From Chrysomallon squamiferum (lineage: Eukaryota > Mollusca > Gastropoda > Neomphalida > Peltospiridae): 64,000 nucleotides of DNA. Shown here piece after piece: positions 53,686-64,000 of this stretch. The stretch lies in NCBI GenBank assembly GCA_012295275.1, contig CM022665.1, positions 10,002,476-10,066,475 of the forward strand. Reading direction: 5' to 3'. The notes under the pieces are model-generated. The model did no database searches. It was not told where the DNA came from and saw nothing but the letters and a program-made list of their open reading frames with translations. Every line of letters begins with the position of its first letter. The first letter of the stretch is position 1. Made by a program: the position numbers and the translations under genes.

Positions 53686-54202
53686 ACTCTGCTTAGGGGC
53701 GTAGCTAACGTTAAGGATCGTTTAGCAGTTGCACTAGTTATTGGTAAGGTAAGAAAAATGTGGTACAAAGTGGACAGGTTAGGATAAAAACGTACACACG
53801 TCATTGGCCATCGTGCATTTAAGTACATTGTTGATGGTCAGTTTCTCGACAGTTGAATTTGCCTTTTCCTACTGCTCATTATTTCTTTGTACATGTCTTT
53901 GAATGAAAGAAACTCTTGAATGATTTCAGTTTTGACTGCCAGTGACGTACGAGAACGTTTCTTATTTGTTGAAATTATCTAAAACGCTAAATATAAAATG
54001 CTCAAAGTACTCAAAAAAGTTTCGTCAAATAAAGTAATGACTACAGAAAGTTCTTCTATGGCCATGCAATTAAAATAAATAAATAAATAAATTTAAAAAT
54101 CGACTTTTATCGCACAAATGAACTAGTGTTAAAATAAATTGTTGAACAAGCGCCAATTTTGAAAAATATGCACCCCTATTTAGCTACGCCACTGACACTG
54201 CT
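53686..54202. mobile_element. hAT-like MITE (non-autonomous DNA transposon), 501 bp with target-site duplication
   Basis: The left end at 53694 reads TAGGGGCGTAGCTAA; the reverse complement of the right end at 54194 reads CAGTGGCGTAGCTAA: 13 of 15 match. The flanks ACTCTGCT (53686-53693) and ACACTGCT (54195-54202) form an 8-bp target-site duplication with one mismatch. Ends of the CAGNGGCG type with 8-bp duplications are typical of the hAT superfamily. There is no transposase coding capacity in the 501 bp; the open frames crossing its left end are incidental. Family name not assigned. Confidence 0.85.
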
Positions 54203-55384
54203 GCTACTAGTACCAGTACTATAAGTGTTATTTCTATCTATTCCTACTGCTTCTTCTACCACCACAACTACTATTACTATTAGTATTAGCATTACGTTAT
54301 CATCATCATTATCAATATTATTATTATTATAATATGAGAATAAAATTTAATAACAATAAAGTTAGTTATAAAAATTCTGTTTTCACGCTTTTATTTTATT
54401 TTTATGCGCAGTTGAACGTTTGTGTTTAAAGAAACTCAAGATTAGTTAGTTCAGTTTCAAAATGTTCGTTTTGTCATTTAATATATCAGTCTGCGAGCAA
54501 TCTTAATTTTTTTTTTTTTTTTTTCACCTACAAAATACCATCAATGTTACAAATTGTATTTCTCAAGCAATAGTGAGGGTACAGCCCAAGGGTAGTAATT
54601 TCATGAATGGGTTGCCTGCTGTTTGCATTATTCATCAGGGTGGTTCTAACAAACATTAAAATAGACAAACGTGTTCGGGTATATCTGTGTTTTTATGTTC
54701 TGTTAAATATCTTTATAACAAGCGAATACGACCTACTGGATGGGGTTTTGTGTATACTGAGAATTACTGTGTATTGGAGCATCACTGCGTAGTAAAGAGG
54801 TATGAACAGTCGATTGTGTGTCAGTCTACTCGACTATGAAGTCACTGTAGCAGCAGTTCTCGTTAGTGATTGCCAACGTCAACAACATAATTTCTGTGTC
54901 TATGAAATCTATTGTTAAATGCATCACCTCGTAGCCCACCCTCCGAGCTGACCGTTTCACTCGGTTTCCCACCTCACAAAAGAGCTTGCACTTTTCTACA
55001 TGTCTACTCATTGCAGATTTGCTCCTTAGTTTTTCTTTTATTCTTTTTCTTATTTATATTACCTTTGGTAATACGATTAAATGATATAAATATTTTTTGT
55101 ATGTTTTTATAAGTTATCATTTTCTGTCTAAATTTTTTCTTCTTTTTTTTTTTTTTTTTCTTTTTCTGGTGACTGCTTATTGCTAATATAATAATGCATG
55201 ATATAATAAATCTACAAGACTGAAGATGAATGGAGGCAAACTTTTCTTTTTTGTCATACAGAGAAACGATAGCCTCAGTTAATCACTACAAAATTTGCAT
55301 ATCTTCTGCCTACCCGAAATTTTAATGCCGGTTTTCTAAATTTTAACGAATTATGTTGAGAGATATGTTAGTTGTTAACATAAA

Positions 55385-55575
55385 ATTATGTTAGTTACTC
55401 GGGTGCTCCTAGCGTGTCTTCATATGCGAGTTCGATGCTCGTCTGTTTAATGTTCCACGTTTACCTGTTTGATCGCTAACATGTGTGCGATCCTAAGTCA
55501 TTTTGGCGACTAGTGATAAGGGATTGGCTCCTGCTTCTCGGTTGTCGCCCAAGACACTAGATGTTTTGTGTTTTT
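55385..55575 (+). mobile_element. Possible tRNA-derived SINE or SINE fragment
   Basis: A CpG-rich block stands out from AT-rich surroundings. GAGTTCGATGC (55428-55438) resembles a pol III B box, and TAGTTACTCGG (55392-55402) sits about 36 bp before it as a poor A box. No target duplication or tail identified. A conserved regulatory sequence or another repeat type is equally possible. Confidence 0.3.
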
Positions 55576-56424
55576 TAAAGTCATACTTCTCGAGTATCGA
55601 GTAATGAATCAGAACTTCTCAAAAGTTGCAAAACATATGATGTACATTTTGGATAATAAACGTAATTTCCTTGTTTCCTTTTTATAAAATTCGCATCCAC
55701 ATTTCTTCTTTGTTTTTTAATGCACGTACATTTCTTATAAACCTTTTGTACCCATTTTAAGTTCTATAAAATTTCATTTCACGATTTTTTCTGGAAACAG
55801 GTAGGAAAAGGAGGATAATGAATAATGTCAGATGAGTGTCAAATAATAAATAAAATGTGTATGTATAGAGAAAACAGTGTCCACAAAACCACACACAAAC
55901 ACACACGAAAAAAAAAACAAGGAAAAAAAACAAGAATAACATTTTAGAAAAATAAATTGAAAGTATGTTTAATAACAAGTAATTAGTTATTGATAACTAA
56001 ATTCTGTAACAAAATAATAGAAATTGTTTTATTCTTAGTGCATTAAATGTTGCTTAAGATTCGACAATGGAATCGCTTTAACATATAATTATCACATGAA
56101 TGACATTTTTACACATTTAATGATAACATCATATGTCTTTAAATTTAACAACTTTCGTAATTTTTTTTTTTAAATATTTATTTATTATTATATTTTTTAC
56201 CACAAAAAAAGAAAAAAAATACCTGATTAAATATGGTTGTTTATATATAAAGAATATGCGCTATAAGAAGGTATGTAATATTTATTATTATAGTTAAGTT
56301 TTATTATTTATGTTTTTCACTGATTGGTGGGCTTTGGTGGTACTGTTATTTATATATGTGTGCGTGTTTGTTTGCATGGATGTCTTTCCTTCTCTTTATC
56401 AAGACTACTATGACTACGGGGGCG

Positions 56425-56476
<52 letters not shown>

Positions 56477-56525
56477 TAACAAGAAAACAACAACAGCAGC
56501 AACAGCAATTTGCAGCAGCAGTAGG
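56425..56525. repeat. (AAT)n array followed by CAA/CAG triplets
   Basis: About 16 AAT units, then AACAAC/CAGCAG mixtures. It generates homopolymer open frames (Asn, Ile, Tyr, Leu) in several frames that are not genes. Confidence 0.95.
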
Positions 56526-56879
56526 AATAAAAAGTAATGAAAGAAAAATATGAATAATGTATTACAATGTAACCCATGATTGTTGTCAAACGAGACAGTA
56601 AGGTTCGGTGGTAAATATATCAGCTCATGTAATTTGATAAGTCTCAATTGTTATGAAGATCTCGTAAATTGTATTCAGATAATTATTAATAGTATAACAG
56701 CCGATAACTTCTTCTTCAAGCTTCGTTGACTCTGCTCTGAGAAAATGATATGGGCAATGTTTTCAACTTTCTAATGATCTGTTCAGAGTTTTTAAAACTA
56801 ACGTGATATATTATGCAATTTATTCTAGCTTCTTTATTATTAATTGTGCTGATATGGTATTATCATGATTATTGTCTTC

Positions 56880-56995
56880 ACAATCATCAAGATAATGAGT
56901 ATTATTTTCGTTATCGTCACCATCATCGACATCGTCGTCATCCTCATAATCATCATTATCATAATCATCATCGTCGTCGTCGTCATTATCATGTA
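56880..56995. repeat. Degenerate ATC/GTC triplet repeat
   Basis: Mixed CAT, CGT and CAC triplets; the His/Arg-rich open frame across it is an artefact. Confidence 0.85.
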
Positions 56996-58326
56996 AGTAT
57001 TACAGGCATTACATACAATTATAATGAGAAAGAACCAATTAAACTATGGTATTTTTTGTCTTAATAACATTTAATTATTTTTAAGCATTTGTATTAATAG
57101 TTAGCTATAAAACAAATAAGAGAAGGTGATCATAATCGGAAAAACACGTTCCAACAAACGTTTTATAAGCATGGGATTTAAAAACATTATTAACCACATA
57201 TTATATATTTTTCGAAATGTAGGTATTAATTTAGTGTAAAAAAAATGTCATAGAAATATCCTGTCCGCATTTCTTTTATATATATATATGTATATGTATA
57301 TAAAGAAAAGCAAACAGAGACACACACACCGACGCAGATCAGATCTCTAAAGAATGGTAACAACAGTCTGGCAAATATTTACTTACGTAATATGTTTACA
57401 TATATCGACACTTTTAAGTGAATGTTAAGGACGAGACAACTGTTCCAGACCCAATAAAGGACTATGACATAAGTGTTTAAACCTTTCGTATTGGTCATAA
57501 ATACTCTGTCGTATTGTAATACAGAAATAGGAAAAGCTATAGGATCTGTATATACAGAGACCCTTCGACAAACACCATTACACACATGCCCTAAAACCTA
57601 GTAAATATATAATGAGCATAAAATGATTTTACATATATTAAAAATAATAATAAATAAATAAATAGACAATAATACAGAACGTCGGTTATAGTATTTCACA
57701 AAGCAGGTAAATAACAAGCTCATTTTATGCATAACCATAAAAAAAATCTAACTAACTACAATTTAGGAAGTATATTATGTAGCAAGAACATGCGGTTAAC
57801 AACAACAAATTTTTGGTTTTTTTTACAACGAAATAAAAAACTAATAATAATAACCATTAAAAAAAACATTAAAAAAACATTCAAACTTATGTCAAGTACA
57901 AGATTATATAGAGGATATATATTACAAGAATACATGCATAGTAACATTAAGCTGATACTTTATAATGTGCTCTTTATATATGAGCCACATAGAAATAGGC
58001 CACTTATTATTCTTTTCATTCTTTCTTGATTCCTTTATTTCTTTCCTTATTAATTATTATTATTATTATTATTACTATTATTATTTTATTTTTATTTTTA
58101 TATTCTTTAATTTTTTAACAGTTTTTTAAACTAATTTATACAGAAGTGACTATTCATAATAAAAAAGCAACATCAAAATATTCATCTTATATACATATAT
58201 ATATATAAGTATACACACACACAACAGAGCTATGACACATATAACTGAAATAATAATAATAATAATAACTTGAATTCGTACATAATAAACAAATCAATCT
58301 GTCAGTCAATAAATAAATAAATATTA

Positions 58327-58357
<31 letters not shown>

Positions 58358-58446
58358 TTATTTATTATTATTATTATTATTATTTAGATCACCACTATAT
58401 CAAATACAATCATTAAATAAAATGACAGAATGTAATAAATACTTAC

Positions 58447-58529
58447 TTCATCCAGTAATTCGGAATCACTCATTTTCACCAACACATTAAATCCCTCACG
58501 ACGTACTACACAAACATCTATGTCGTAAC
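58447..58529 (-). CDS. Probable first coding exon (start codon at 58473-58471)
   Basis: The acceptor is TATTTCAG and the donor is GAA then GTAAGTATT. The frame that fits the next exon is open throughout: 18 residues (YDIDVCVVRREGFNVLVK), then Met and SDSELLDE. The ATG has A at -3 and the context GAAAATGAG, so MSDSELLDE is the likely N-terminus and the preceding part 5' UTR. If the exon at 63049 is coding, translation could instead start further upstream. It ends in phase 0, matching the exon at 52021. It sits in the CpG-rich right part of the window, as expected for a 5' region. Confidence 0.75.
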
Positions 58530-58675
58530 CTGAAATATTAGTATAAACGACAAACGTGGCTCCTAGAACTTAACCAAAAAGAAATCTCTTGATGGAACAG
58601 AATAGAAACTTCCTTTTAAAATCATTTGAGGAAATTTATAATCTATTTTCTATCCTACGTTTCTTTTTTCTGTTC

Positions 58676-58720
58676 TTTTTTTTTTTTTTTTTTTTTTTTG
58701 TAAGCAAAAAAAAAAAAAAA
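58676..58720. repeat. Poly-T / poly-A inverted pair
   Basis: T24, the spacer GTAAGC, then A15: a potential homopolymer hairpin. Confidence 0.93.
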
Positions 58721-61700
58721 TTCTGAACTTCAAGTCAACCTGTTAGGACTACAGCCGAGAACATTAGCGGAACAAGGGGGTTGGATTTATTTACAAAAGT
58801 GTCTTCTCGCTTCGCTGATTTCTCTAAATTACAGACGATCTGAGGGAAGCACGAACGCTACAAAAGCTAATTTTTTTATGCACAGGCAAATGCAAACATG
58901 GTTAGCCTATATGCAAAATATGAAGCGGACTAGCACATAGGTAAAAAATTAGATTTTTCTAATTTAAAACTGACAAATTTTAAATATTCATTACGGATAT
59001 TTTTTTTCTTTCCTTTATTATATTTCTTTATATATATTTTTGGTTTGTTTGTAGTTTTGGGGGAGAATTTTCGGGGATTTTCTATCCCATTTATCTATAT
59101 TAATTTTTGACTTTTTATTTATTTATTTATCATGTATTTTTATTTCTTCTTCTGCTTTTTATTAATTATACATATTTAGTTTATGGTGTGCTATTTTACA
59201 GTTAAAAAACACTTGAATATGACAAAGAAACATAAAATCTACAAAATGTTATCTATATCAATAAAAATTCCATTACTAAATAAACAAATACGTTAATGTC
59301 CCATAATAAACTTGTAATGACAGATGCCCATAAATAAAATTATTTGTAAACCAAACGATTTTAAACGTCCAAGAAGCATTTACCCTGTAGCAGCACATCA
59401 CAGGTTATTTAAACAGATATATATTGTACATTATACAGCTATAATAGAGAAACTTCAGTAAATAAATAAAAATCATTTATGTGTGCATGAATAATGAAAC
59501 TATTTAGAAATAAAATAGGAATTAAATATATTTTGCAGGTGATATTTATACAGAATTTCAGTTTAAAGTATTTCTAACCTAATATAATTCCACCCTTTAT
59601 TTGTTTGTAAATTATATGTTTGGCTCTTCATGCATCAGTGAATCTTTTACAAGATAATATGTGTGTGTGATATATACTCGAAGTGTACAGATTCTAGTCA
59701 CAATAGTAATATTTCTAAATAAATTATATTAATTTTGATTTTAATTTTAAAATTTAATTTTAAAGTTTATGTTTCATTTTTTGTTAATTTTAATTATATA
59801 ACATCGCAATGTATATTATATTATATTACATTATACTATATTATATATATTACTTATTAATTATCTTTTTAATTTAATATTTAAGAAGGAATTAAAACTC
59901 ACAGAATTTGTTATTTGATATTTGCATATCTTTAACCAAGTAGAATAATTTTGATTATTTCTAACATAAAATCTTTACTCGTTGTGTATGTATATGTATA
60001 TTTATGAGTGTGTGTGTTTGAATTTGCAGTTAATATATTTAAATGAATTTAGAAATTGTACTTAAGCCACGTCCCAACTATCCGACAAGTCGATACTATT
60101 TAATTCGTGCTGTTAGAACAGTTGCATTAAAACAACTATAAAAAAAAAAAATGTTTAAATCTTGATAGTGTTTAATCGATTAGACTAACTGTTCTATTTG
60201 TTTGATAAAACGTAAGTTATTAAACAAAAAAAAAAAAAAAAAAAAAAAAAACAGAAGATGTCTAAATAATTCACGCCAGAAAATGTTATTTCATATTATC
60301 TGAAGCTTTTGGGGACTTTTTAAAAAGTACTGCTAAAACATAAAAACAAGATAATTCGATTTTGACGTCAGTTTAATTTTATTTTCGTAATAACACAATG
60401 AATAACCAAATATGTTTGCAATACATCTAATTTTTAATGTAAATACTGTCACGTTTTGTTAAAAAAAACATTTTAGTCATCGTAATAAAAAATTAAGATA
60501 ATAATAATAATAATAAAATGTCCGTCGATATGCAAATGGAGCGTTTAACAGGCCTATTCAAATGTTGTTCGACATATAGAAATAACCTGTGGCTTCGTAA
60601 GAATTTCGAAAAAGAATTATCACTATTATACAGGTTTGATATCTTTCAAGTTTTCATGTCAGTAAAAACATAATTCTTCTTTTTAAATTTACATTTAATA
60701 CCTTGTATTTAACTGTGCAAAGAAATAAATATTATAATCTATAAGACATAAAGCACAAACAAAGTAATTCGTGACGACCATTTACATAGAAATTTATTTT
60801 GTAGCTGGAAATATTTTTAATGTTAGACACACACACACACACACATTAAGAAAAAAAAAATTATTGCAGTTCTCATTTCAGAGATACCTATATATCCAGG
60901 TTATACCTTTATATCGTATACAGTTCAAACAAAACTGTAATTGCATTTAAATAAAAAAGTGACTTTTTACGAATATGGATATATTACACTTGAAGATTAT
61001 CCAAATACCGTTCTAAAATTAAAATACATACTGAAGTTGGAAATTTTACGAAAAATATACTGTACTGATTAAGGATAAAGAGTTTAATTACAAACGACAG
61101 ACAACAAAACTTTATAATCATTGCATTTTACAGAAGTCATCTATTTAAAAAAATGCATATATCCAACGTAAATTCAAATTTCCATAACAGTGGCATTTGG
61201 ACCGCGTATCCAAGATTGTAGCGTCAAATATTAATTAGATTTAGTGATCTAACATTTCCTTTTATAGCTTTGTGTAAGAGTCTAAATGCGATCTAAGTAT
61301 CTATCAGTCATAAAGCCGAAAGCTTAAAACTGCAGCAGTGTGACGGTATCTTACGAAAAGAGCTAAAAATAATGCTAGATTAGGCGTAACTTTTCGGAAA
61401 TAATGGGTGTTAAGTGCAATTACATACATAGTACATTACATGTCAACACATGGTATTGGATTCTGATAACAGAAAAGTATGTAAGGATTTCGACATTTCC
61501 GAGAAATTAATGATCAAAATGTATATTGAGTGACAGTTAAATCCTGAAACCGAGTTGAAAGGCAAGTTACGATATTTCAAGTACTTGTTTGCTTTTCGAT
61601 CACACTTAATAAAATGAAGCGCCGGCGATCAAGCAGCTTTATATTCGAAATATCAAGAGGCTGTTAGTTAACATGATACATTTATTGTGACAGGTGTGTG

Positions 61701-61823
61701 CTAGAAGGTTAGATTATCCGACGATAAAACGATTACGCTGCTTTTTGGTCTCACTAATAAACTTCTGTTTTTGAAAATAACGGCAGCAGCAATTATTCTT
61801 CCACAAAGGAAACATAATTTTAC

Positions 61824-61825
<2 letters not shown>

Positions 61826-61855
<30 letters not shown>
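61826..61855. repeat. Poly-A run of 30
   Basis: Uninterrupted A run, possibly a retroelement tail, but no body or target duplication was found. Confidence 0.9.
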
Positions 61856-61858
<3 letters not shown>

Positions 61859-63048
61859 AGTCAATACATCATCACTAAATGGGACGTCACGTAGAGCCAG
61901 GTGAAACCAAATTGATTTATATGTAACAATGTCTGTAGGAATTATCGTCATAGTTCGTAATGTGTCAAAAAGTAAAGCTTGGTCAACAGGTACGTTTCAT
62001 AACATAGGGGCCTGTACATGATTCGTTGAAACCAAATTTAGTAACTAAAAACTATAGGCGTAAAGATTCATTTCAGTGTGGGCATTTTCAGCTTATTTAC
62101 AATACAGGTTCGCAAATACAATGTTTTAGAAACAAAGATAAATTTTTATATCAGATTTAATACATTTAATGAAAATGAATTGATTTTCATCAACTGAGAA
62201 TAACATTTTTATTTACATTTATTTGCGATATAATTTTCTATTTGATAAGCTATACAAAACAAATTTAGCTAATTCGAAACATTCTTACTTATATTCGAAC
62301 AAATGTAATAAATATGTTCTGTTAGTTTATCGACCGCGAGAAAACACTCCAAGCAAACAAACAAAAATAAATAAATAAATAAACATAAAATTAAATAAAT
62401 CCCTAATAAATTGAAGTATTTCTGGGTTTTCTTTTTTCTTTTTTCTTTTCTTTATTTATTTCTTCAAATTAGAATTGTTATTATTATTTATTTTATTTTA
62501 ATTAATTATTTTATTTATTTATTTATTTATTTATTTTTAGGTTCAGTTTAGTTTTTAGTATTTACATTTTTTTATCGTTATTTAATACGATACACATTTT
62601 ATCAACAAAGGTTGATGTTAAATAACAAACAAAATAATTTCTTGGCAGTAACAGAATGTGTTTAGAATAATTTGTTCCCACTGTCAAATGTACACTTTAA
62701 TGTGTGACTATCAAACACAATGATTAGGATTTGAACTATTTTCCTTCATAACTTTTGTACTTTCACTGAAATCTTTAAATGTGAAACATAATATGAAAAT
62801 CATAAAATAAGAACATATTTATAATAATAATAACAACAACTCAACAATAGCAATAATAATAATAAATAAAATAGTTTGATTATCACTTTTGATTATCTAA
62901 CAGAAGTAATGAACTTATTCGGTAACAAAAAACTAAAAACAAAAACCACAAATTTTGTCTACTGATTTGTTATCTGTGGTAACAGTGCAAATCCCATCAA
63001 AATTCATAATAGATATTTAATAGATTTATGACCGTAAAAATTTCTCAC

Positions 63049-63099
63049 CTCCCAGTTCTTTTGTATTAAAGCATTCTGCCCCGAAGTCGGTGATTTTTC
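63049..63099 (-). CDS. Possible upstream exon (coding or 5' UTR) of the minus-strand gene
   Basis: On the minus strand this segment ends at a good donor (GGGAG then GTGAGA). It reads KITDFGAECFNTKELG and ends in phase 1, exactly the phase the exon at 58529 needs; joined, it continues GYDIDVCVV. The acceptor side is weak (ATGAG after a purine-rich stretch), and an inner CAG would give a shorter exon. It may be 5' UTR that is open by chance, because the next exon contains a well-placed ATG. Confidence 0.35.
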
Positions 63100-64000
63100 C
63101 TCATTTTGACAACATTATAACAGCATACTTTTCCTTCCTTAAAAAAACCCCCAAAAAACGAAATCGAATTTCAAATGACAAAAAAGTGAAATTTCATCTT
63201 TATATATATTTGTTAAACAAAATATCAAACATTTCATAAACAACCACGATCATATTCGTAAAATGTTTCTGCAGTCATCCATTGACAACTTGAAATAGGT
63301 TCATTAGATTTTTGTTTCAAGTGACTTGTTATGTATATCTAATGGTTCCCAGACGAAGACATAATACACTTCATTGAACAGCTGCTTAAAGACATATACA
63401 TGAACGTTACATGTCGGTTATGCAAAAAGTCTAGACTGTATGGATAGGTTAACTCTGTAAGTGATGCAATGTAGATCAGAGTTATGAACATAGGGTAAAA
63501 TCTATGACTGACTTAGGAGATCTCTGATGATGCGTATTGGCAGATACAGTTAATTTTAACGTCGACTGGACGGAGATTAAACGAGATTAAACTAATCTGA
63601 TCATATTAATCAGCGTGGCGCTACGACAATTCGCAAGAATTAAGATCCAAGATTTTGTGATCTCTAGCTTAGATTCATAGATTATAATACATTTCTGAAA
63701 TGGGGGGGGGAATAACACTTTTAAAAACTGTCTTTATTCTACTAAAAATTATTTAATCGATTTGAATTTGAATAAAATTTTAAATATAGTTTGTTTCTTA
63801 CATCAGATCTTTGTTAAATGATAAAATTAGGTTCTTACAAAAATGGCATATTATAGAAATTGTCGTAAATTTCAGTTAAACCAATTTATTACAAAAATAC
63901 ATTTATTAAAAATGTATGATCATGTTTTGTAATAAATTGAAATTTATTTACTTATCTAATTTATTATCAGTAATTTACTTCTTGCAACTTATTCAAAATA

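Larger units (their letters stand above)
52022..58446 (-). other. First or second intron, about 6.4 kb, CpG-retaining
   Basis: It starts with an ATT array next to the acceptor. From about 52.8 kb the CpG content rises. It contains the MITE at 53694-54194, a SINE-like segment near 55385-55575, an AAT array (56425-56472) and an ATC/GTC triplet region (56880-56995). Overlapping open frames on both strands around 53.6, 54.9 and 56.4 kb arise from the MITE and repeats. Confidence 0.6.
58530..64000 (-). other. CpG-rich region upstream of the first coding exon
   Basis: Apart from the possible exon at 63049-63099, no gene is seen. It holds a T24/A15 inverted homopolymer pair (58676-58720), A runs at 60226-60251 and 61826-61855, TTTA/AAAT arrays (62362-62540) and a G9 run (63702-63710). 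High CpG suggests unmethylated promoter-proximal or intergenic DNA. Confidence 0.6.

Noticed and set aside
53551-53828. Open frames on both strands near 53.6-53.8 kb
   Set aside because: They cross the left end of the MITE; mutually overlapping and without recognised motifs.
56310-56647. Overlapping open frames with poly-Asn, poly-Ile, poly-Tyr and poly-Leu on both strands
   Set aside because: All come from the AAT array; several frames are open at once, which shows there is no coding selection.
56813-57064. His/Arg-rich plus-strand open frame
   Set aside because: Product of degenerate ATC/GTC triplets.

Overview
This window looks like AT-rich nuclear DNA from an animal. It has canonical GT-AG introns of 0.5 to about 11 kb, small exons (46-210 nt), microsatellites, decayed tandem repeats and no bacterial-style gene packing. 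A protostome invertebrate, possibly a mollusc, fits the intron size and the repeat style. That placement is a guess from texture; no species marker was found.

One multi-exon gene on the minus strand explains nearly all the coding signal. I joined exons by hand from splice signals and reading phase. In transcription order (right to left) they are 58529-58447 (probable start codon, MSDSELLDE), 52021-51812, 45229-45040, 43613-43517, 41999-41918, 41097-41052, 38469-38403, 37836-37734, 26051 (or 26030)-25296, 5062-4952, 1825-1709 and 1190-1074. Phases agree at every junction, and the gene runs off the left edge. The predicted protein has a basic/Ser N-terminus, a stretch that could be a ubiquitin-like fold, acidic linkers, and a large Ser/Pro-rich exon carrying KKKRRAPQPPG. 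That motif resembles the KRAP motif of the actin regulator Cordon-bleu (Cobl). The C-terminal exons include a tandem-duplicated 39-residue exon pair. The C-terminal part faintly resembles the last helices of a Dbl/DH (RhoGEF) domain, but this is unproven. I assign no gene symbol.

Three places look like 5' ends: the right part of the window (58-64 kb), about 26.0-27.3 kb just upstream of the KRRAP exon, and about 14.06-14.4 kb, where a 42-residue Met-starting exon is phase-compatible with the downstream exons. CpG is very rare on the left (2 in bases 1-1500) and common on the right (23 in 61201-61800). The change falls near 52.8 kb, as expected if the gene body is methylated and the 5' region is not.

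The introns hold long microsatellites (GAA/TTC, CT-CA, TC, ATT), several decayed minisatellites (units of about 30, 70, 78, 105 and 131 bp), exact short tandem duplications, and one well-delimited 501-bp hAT-like MITE with terminal inverted repeats and an 8-bp target-site duplication. No rRNA, tRNA, CRISPR or complete transposase gene was seen.
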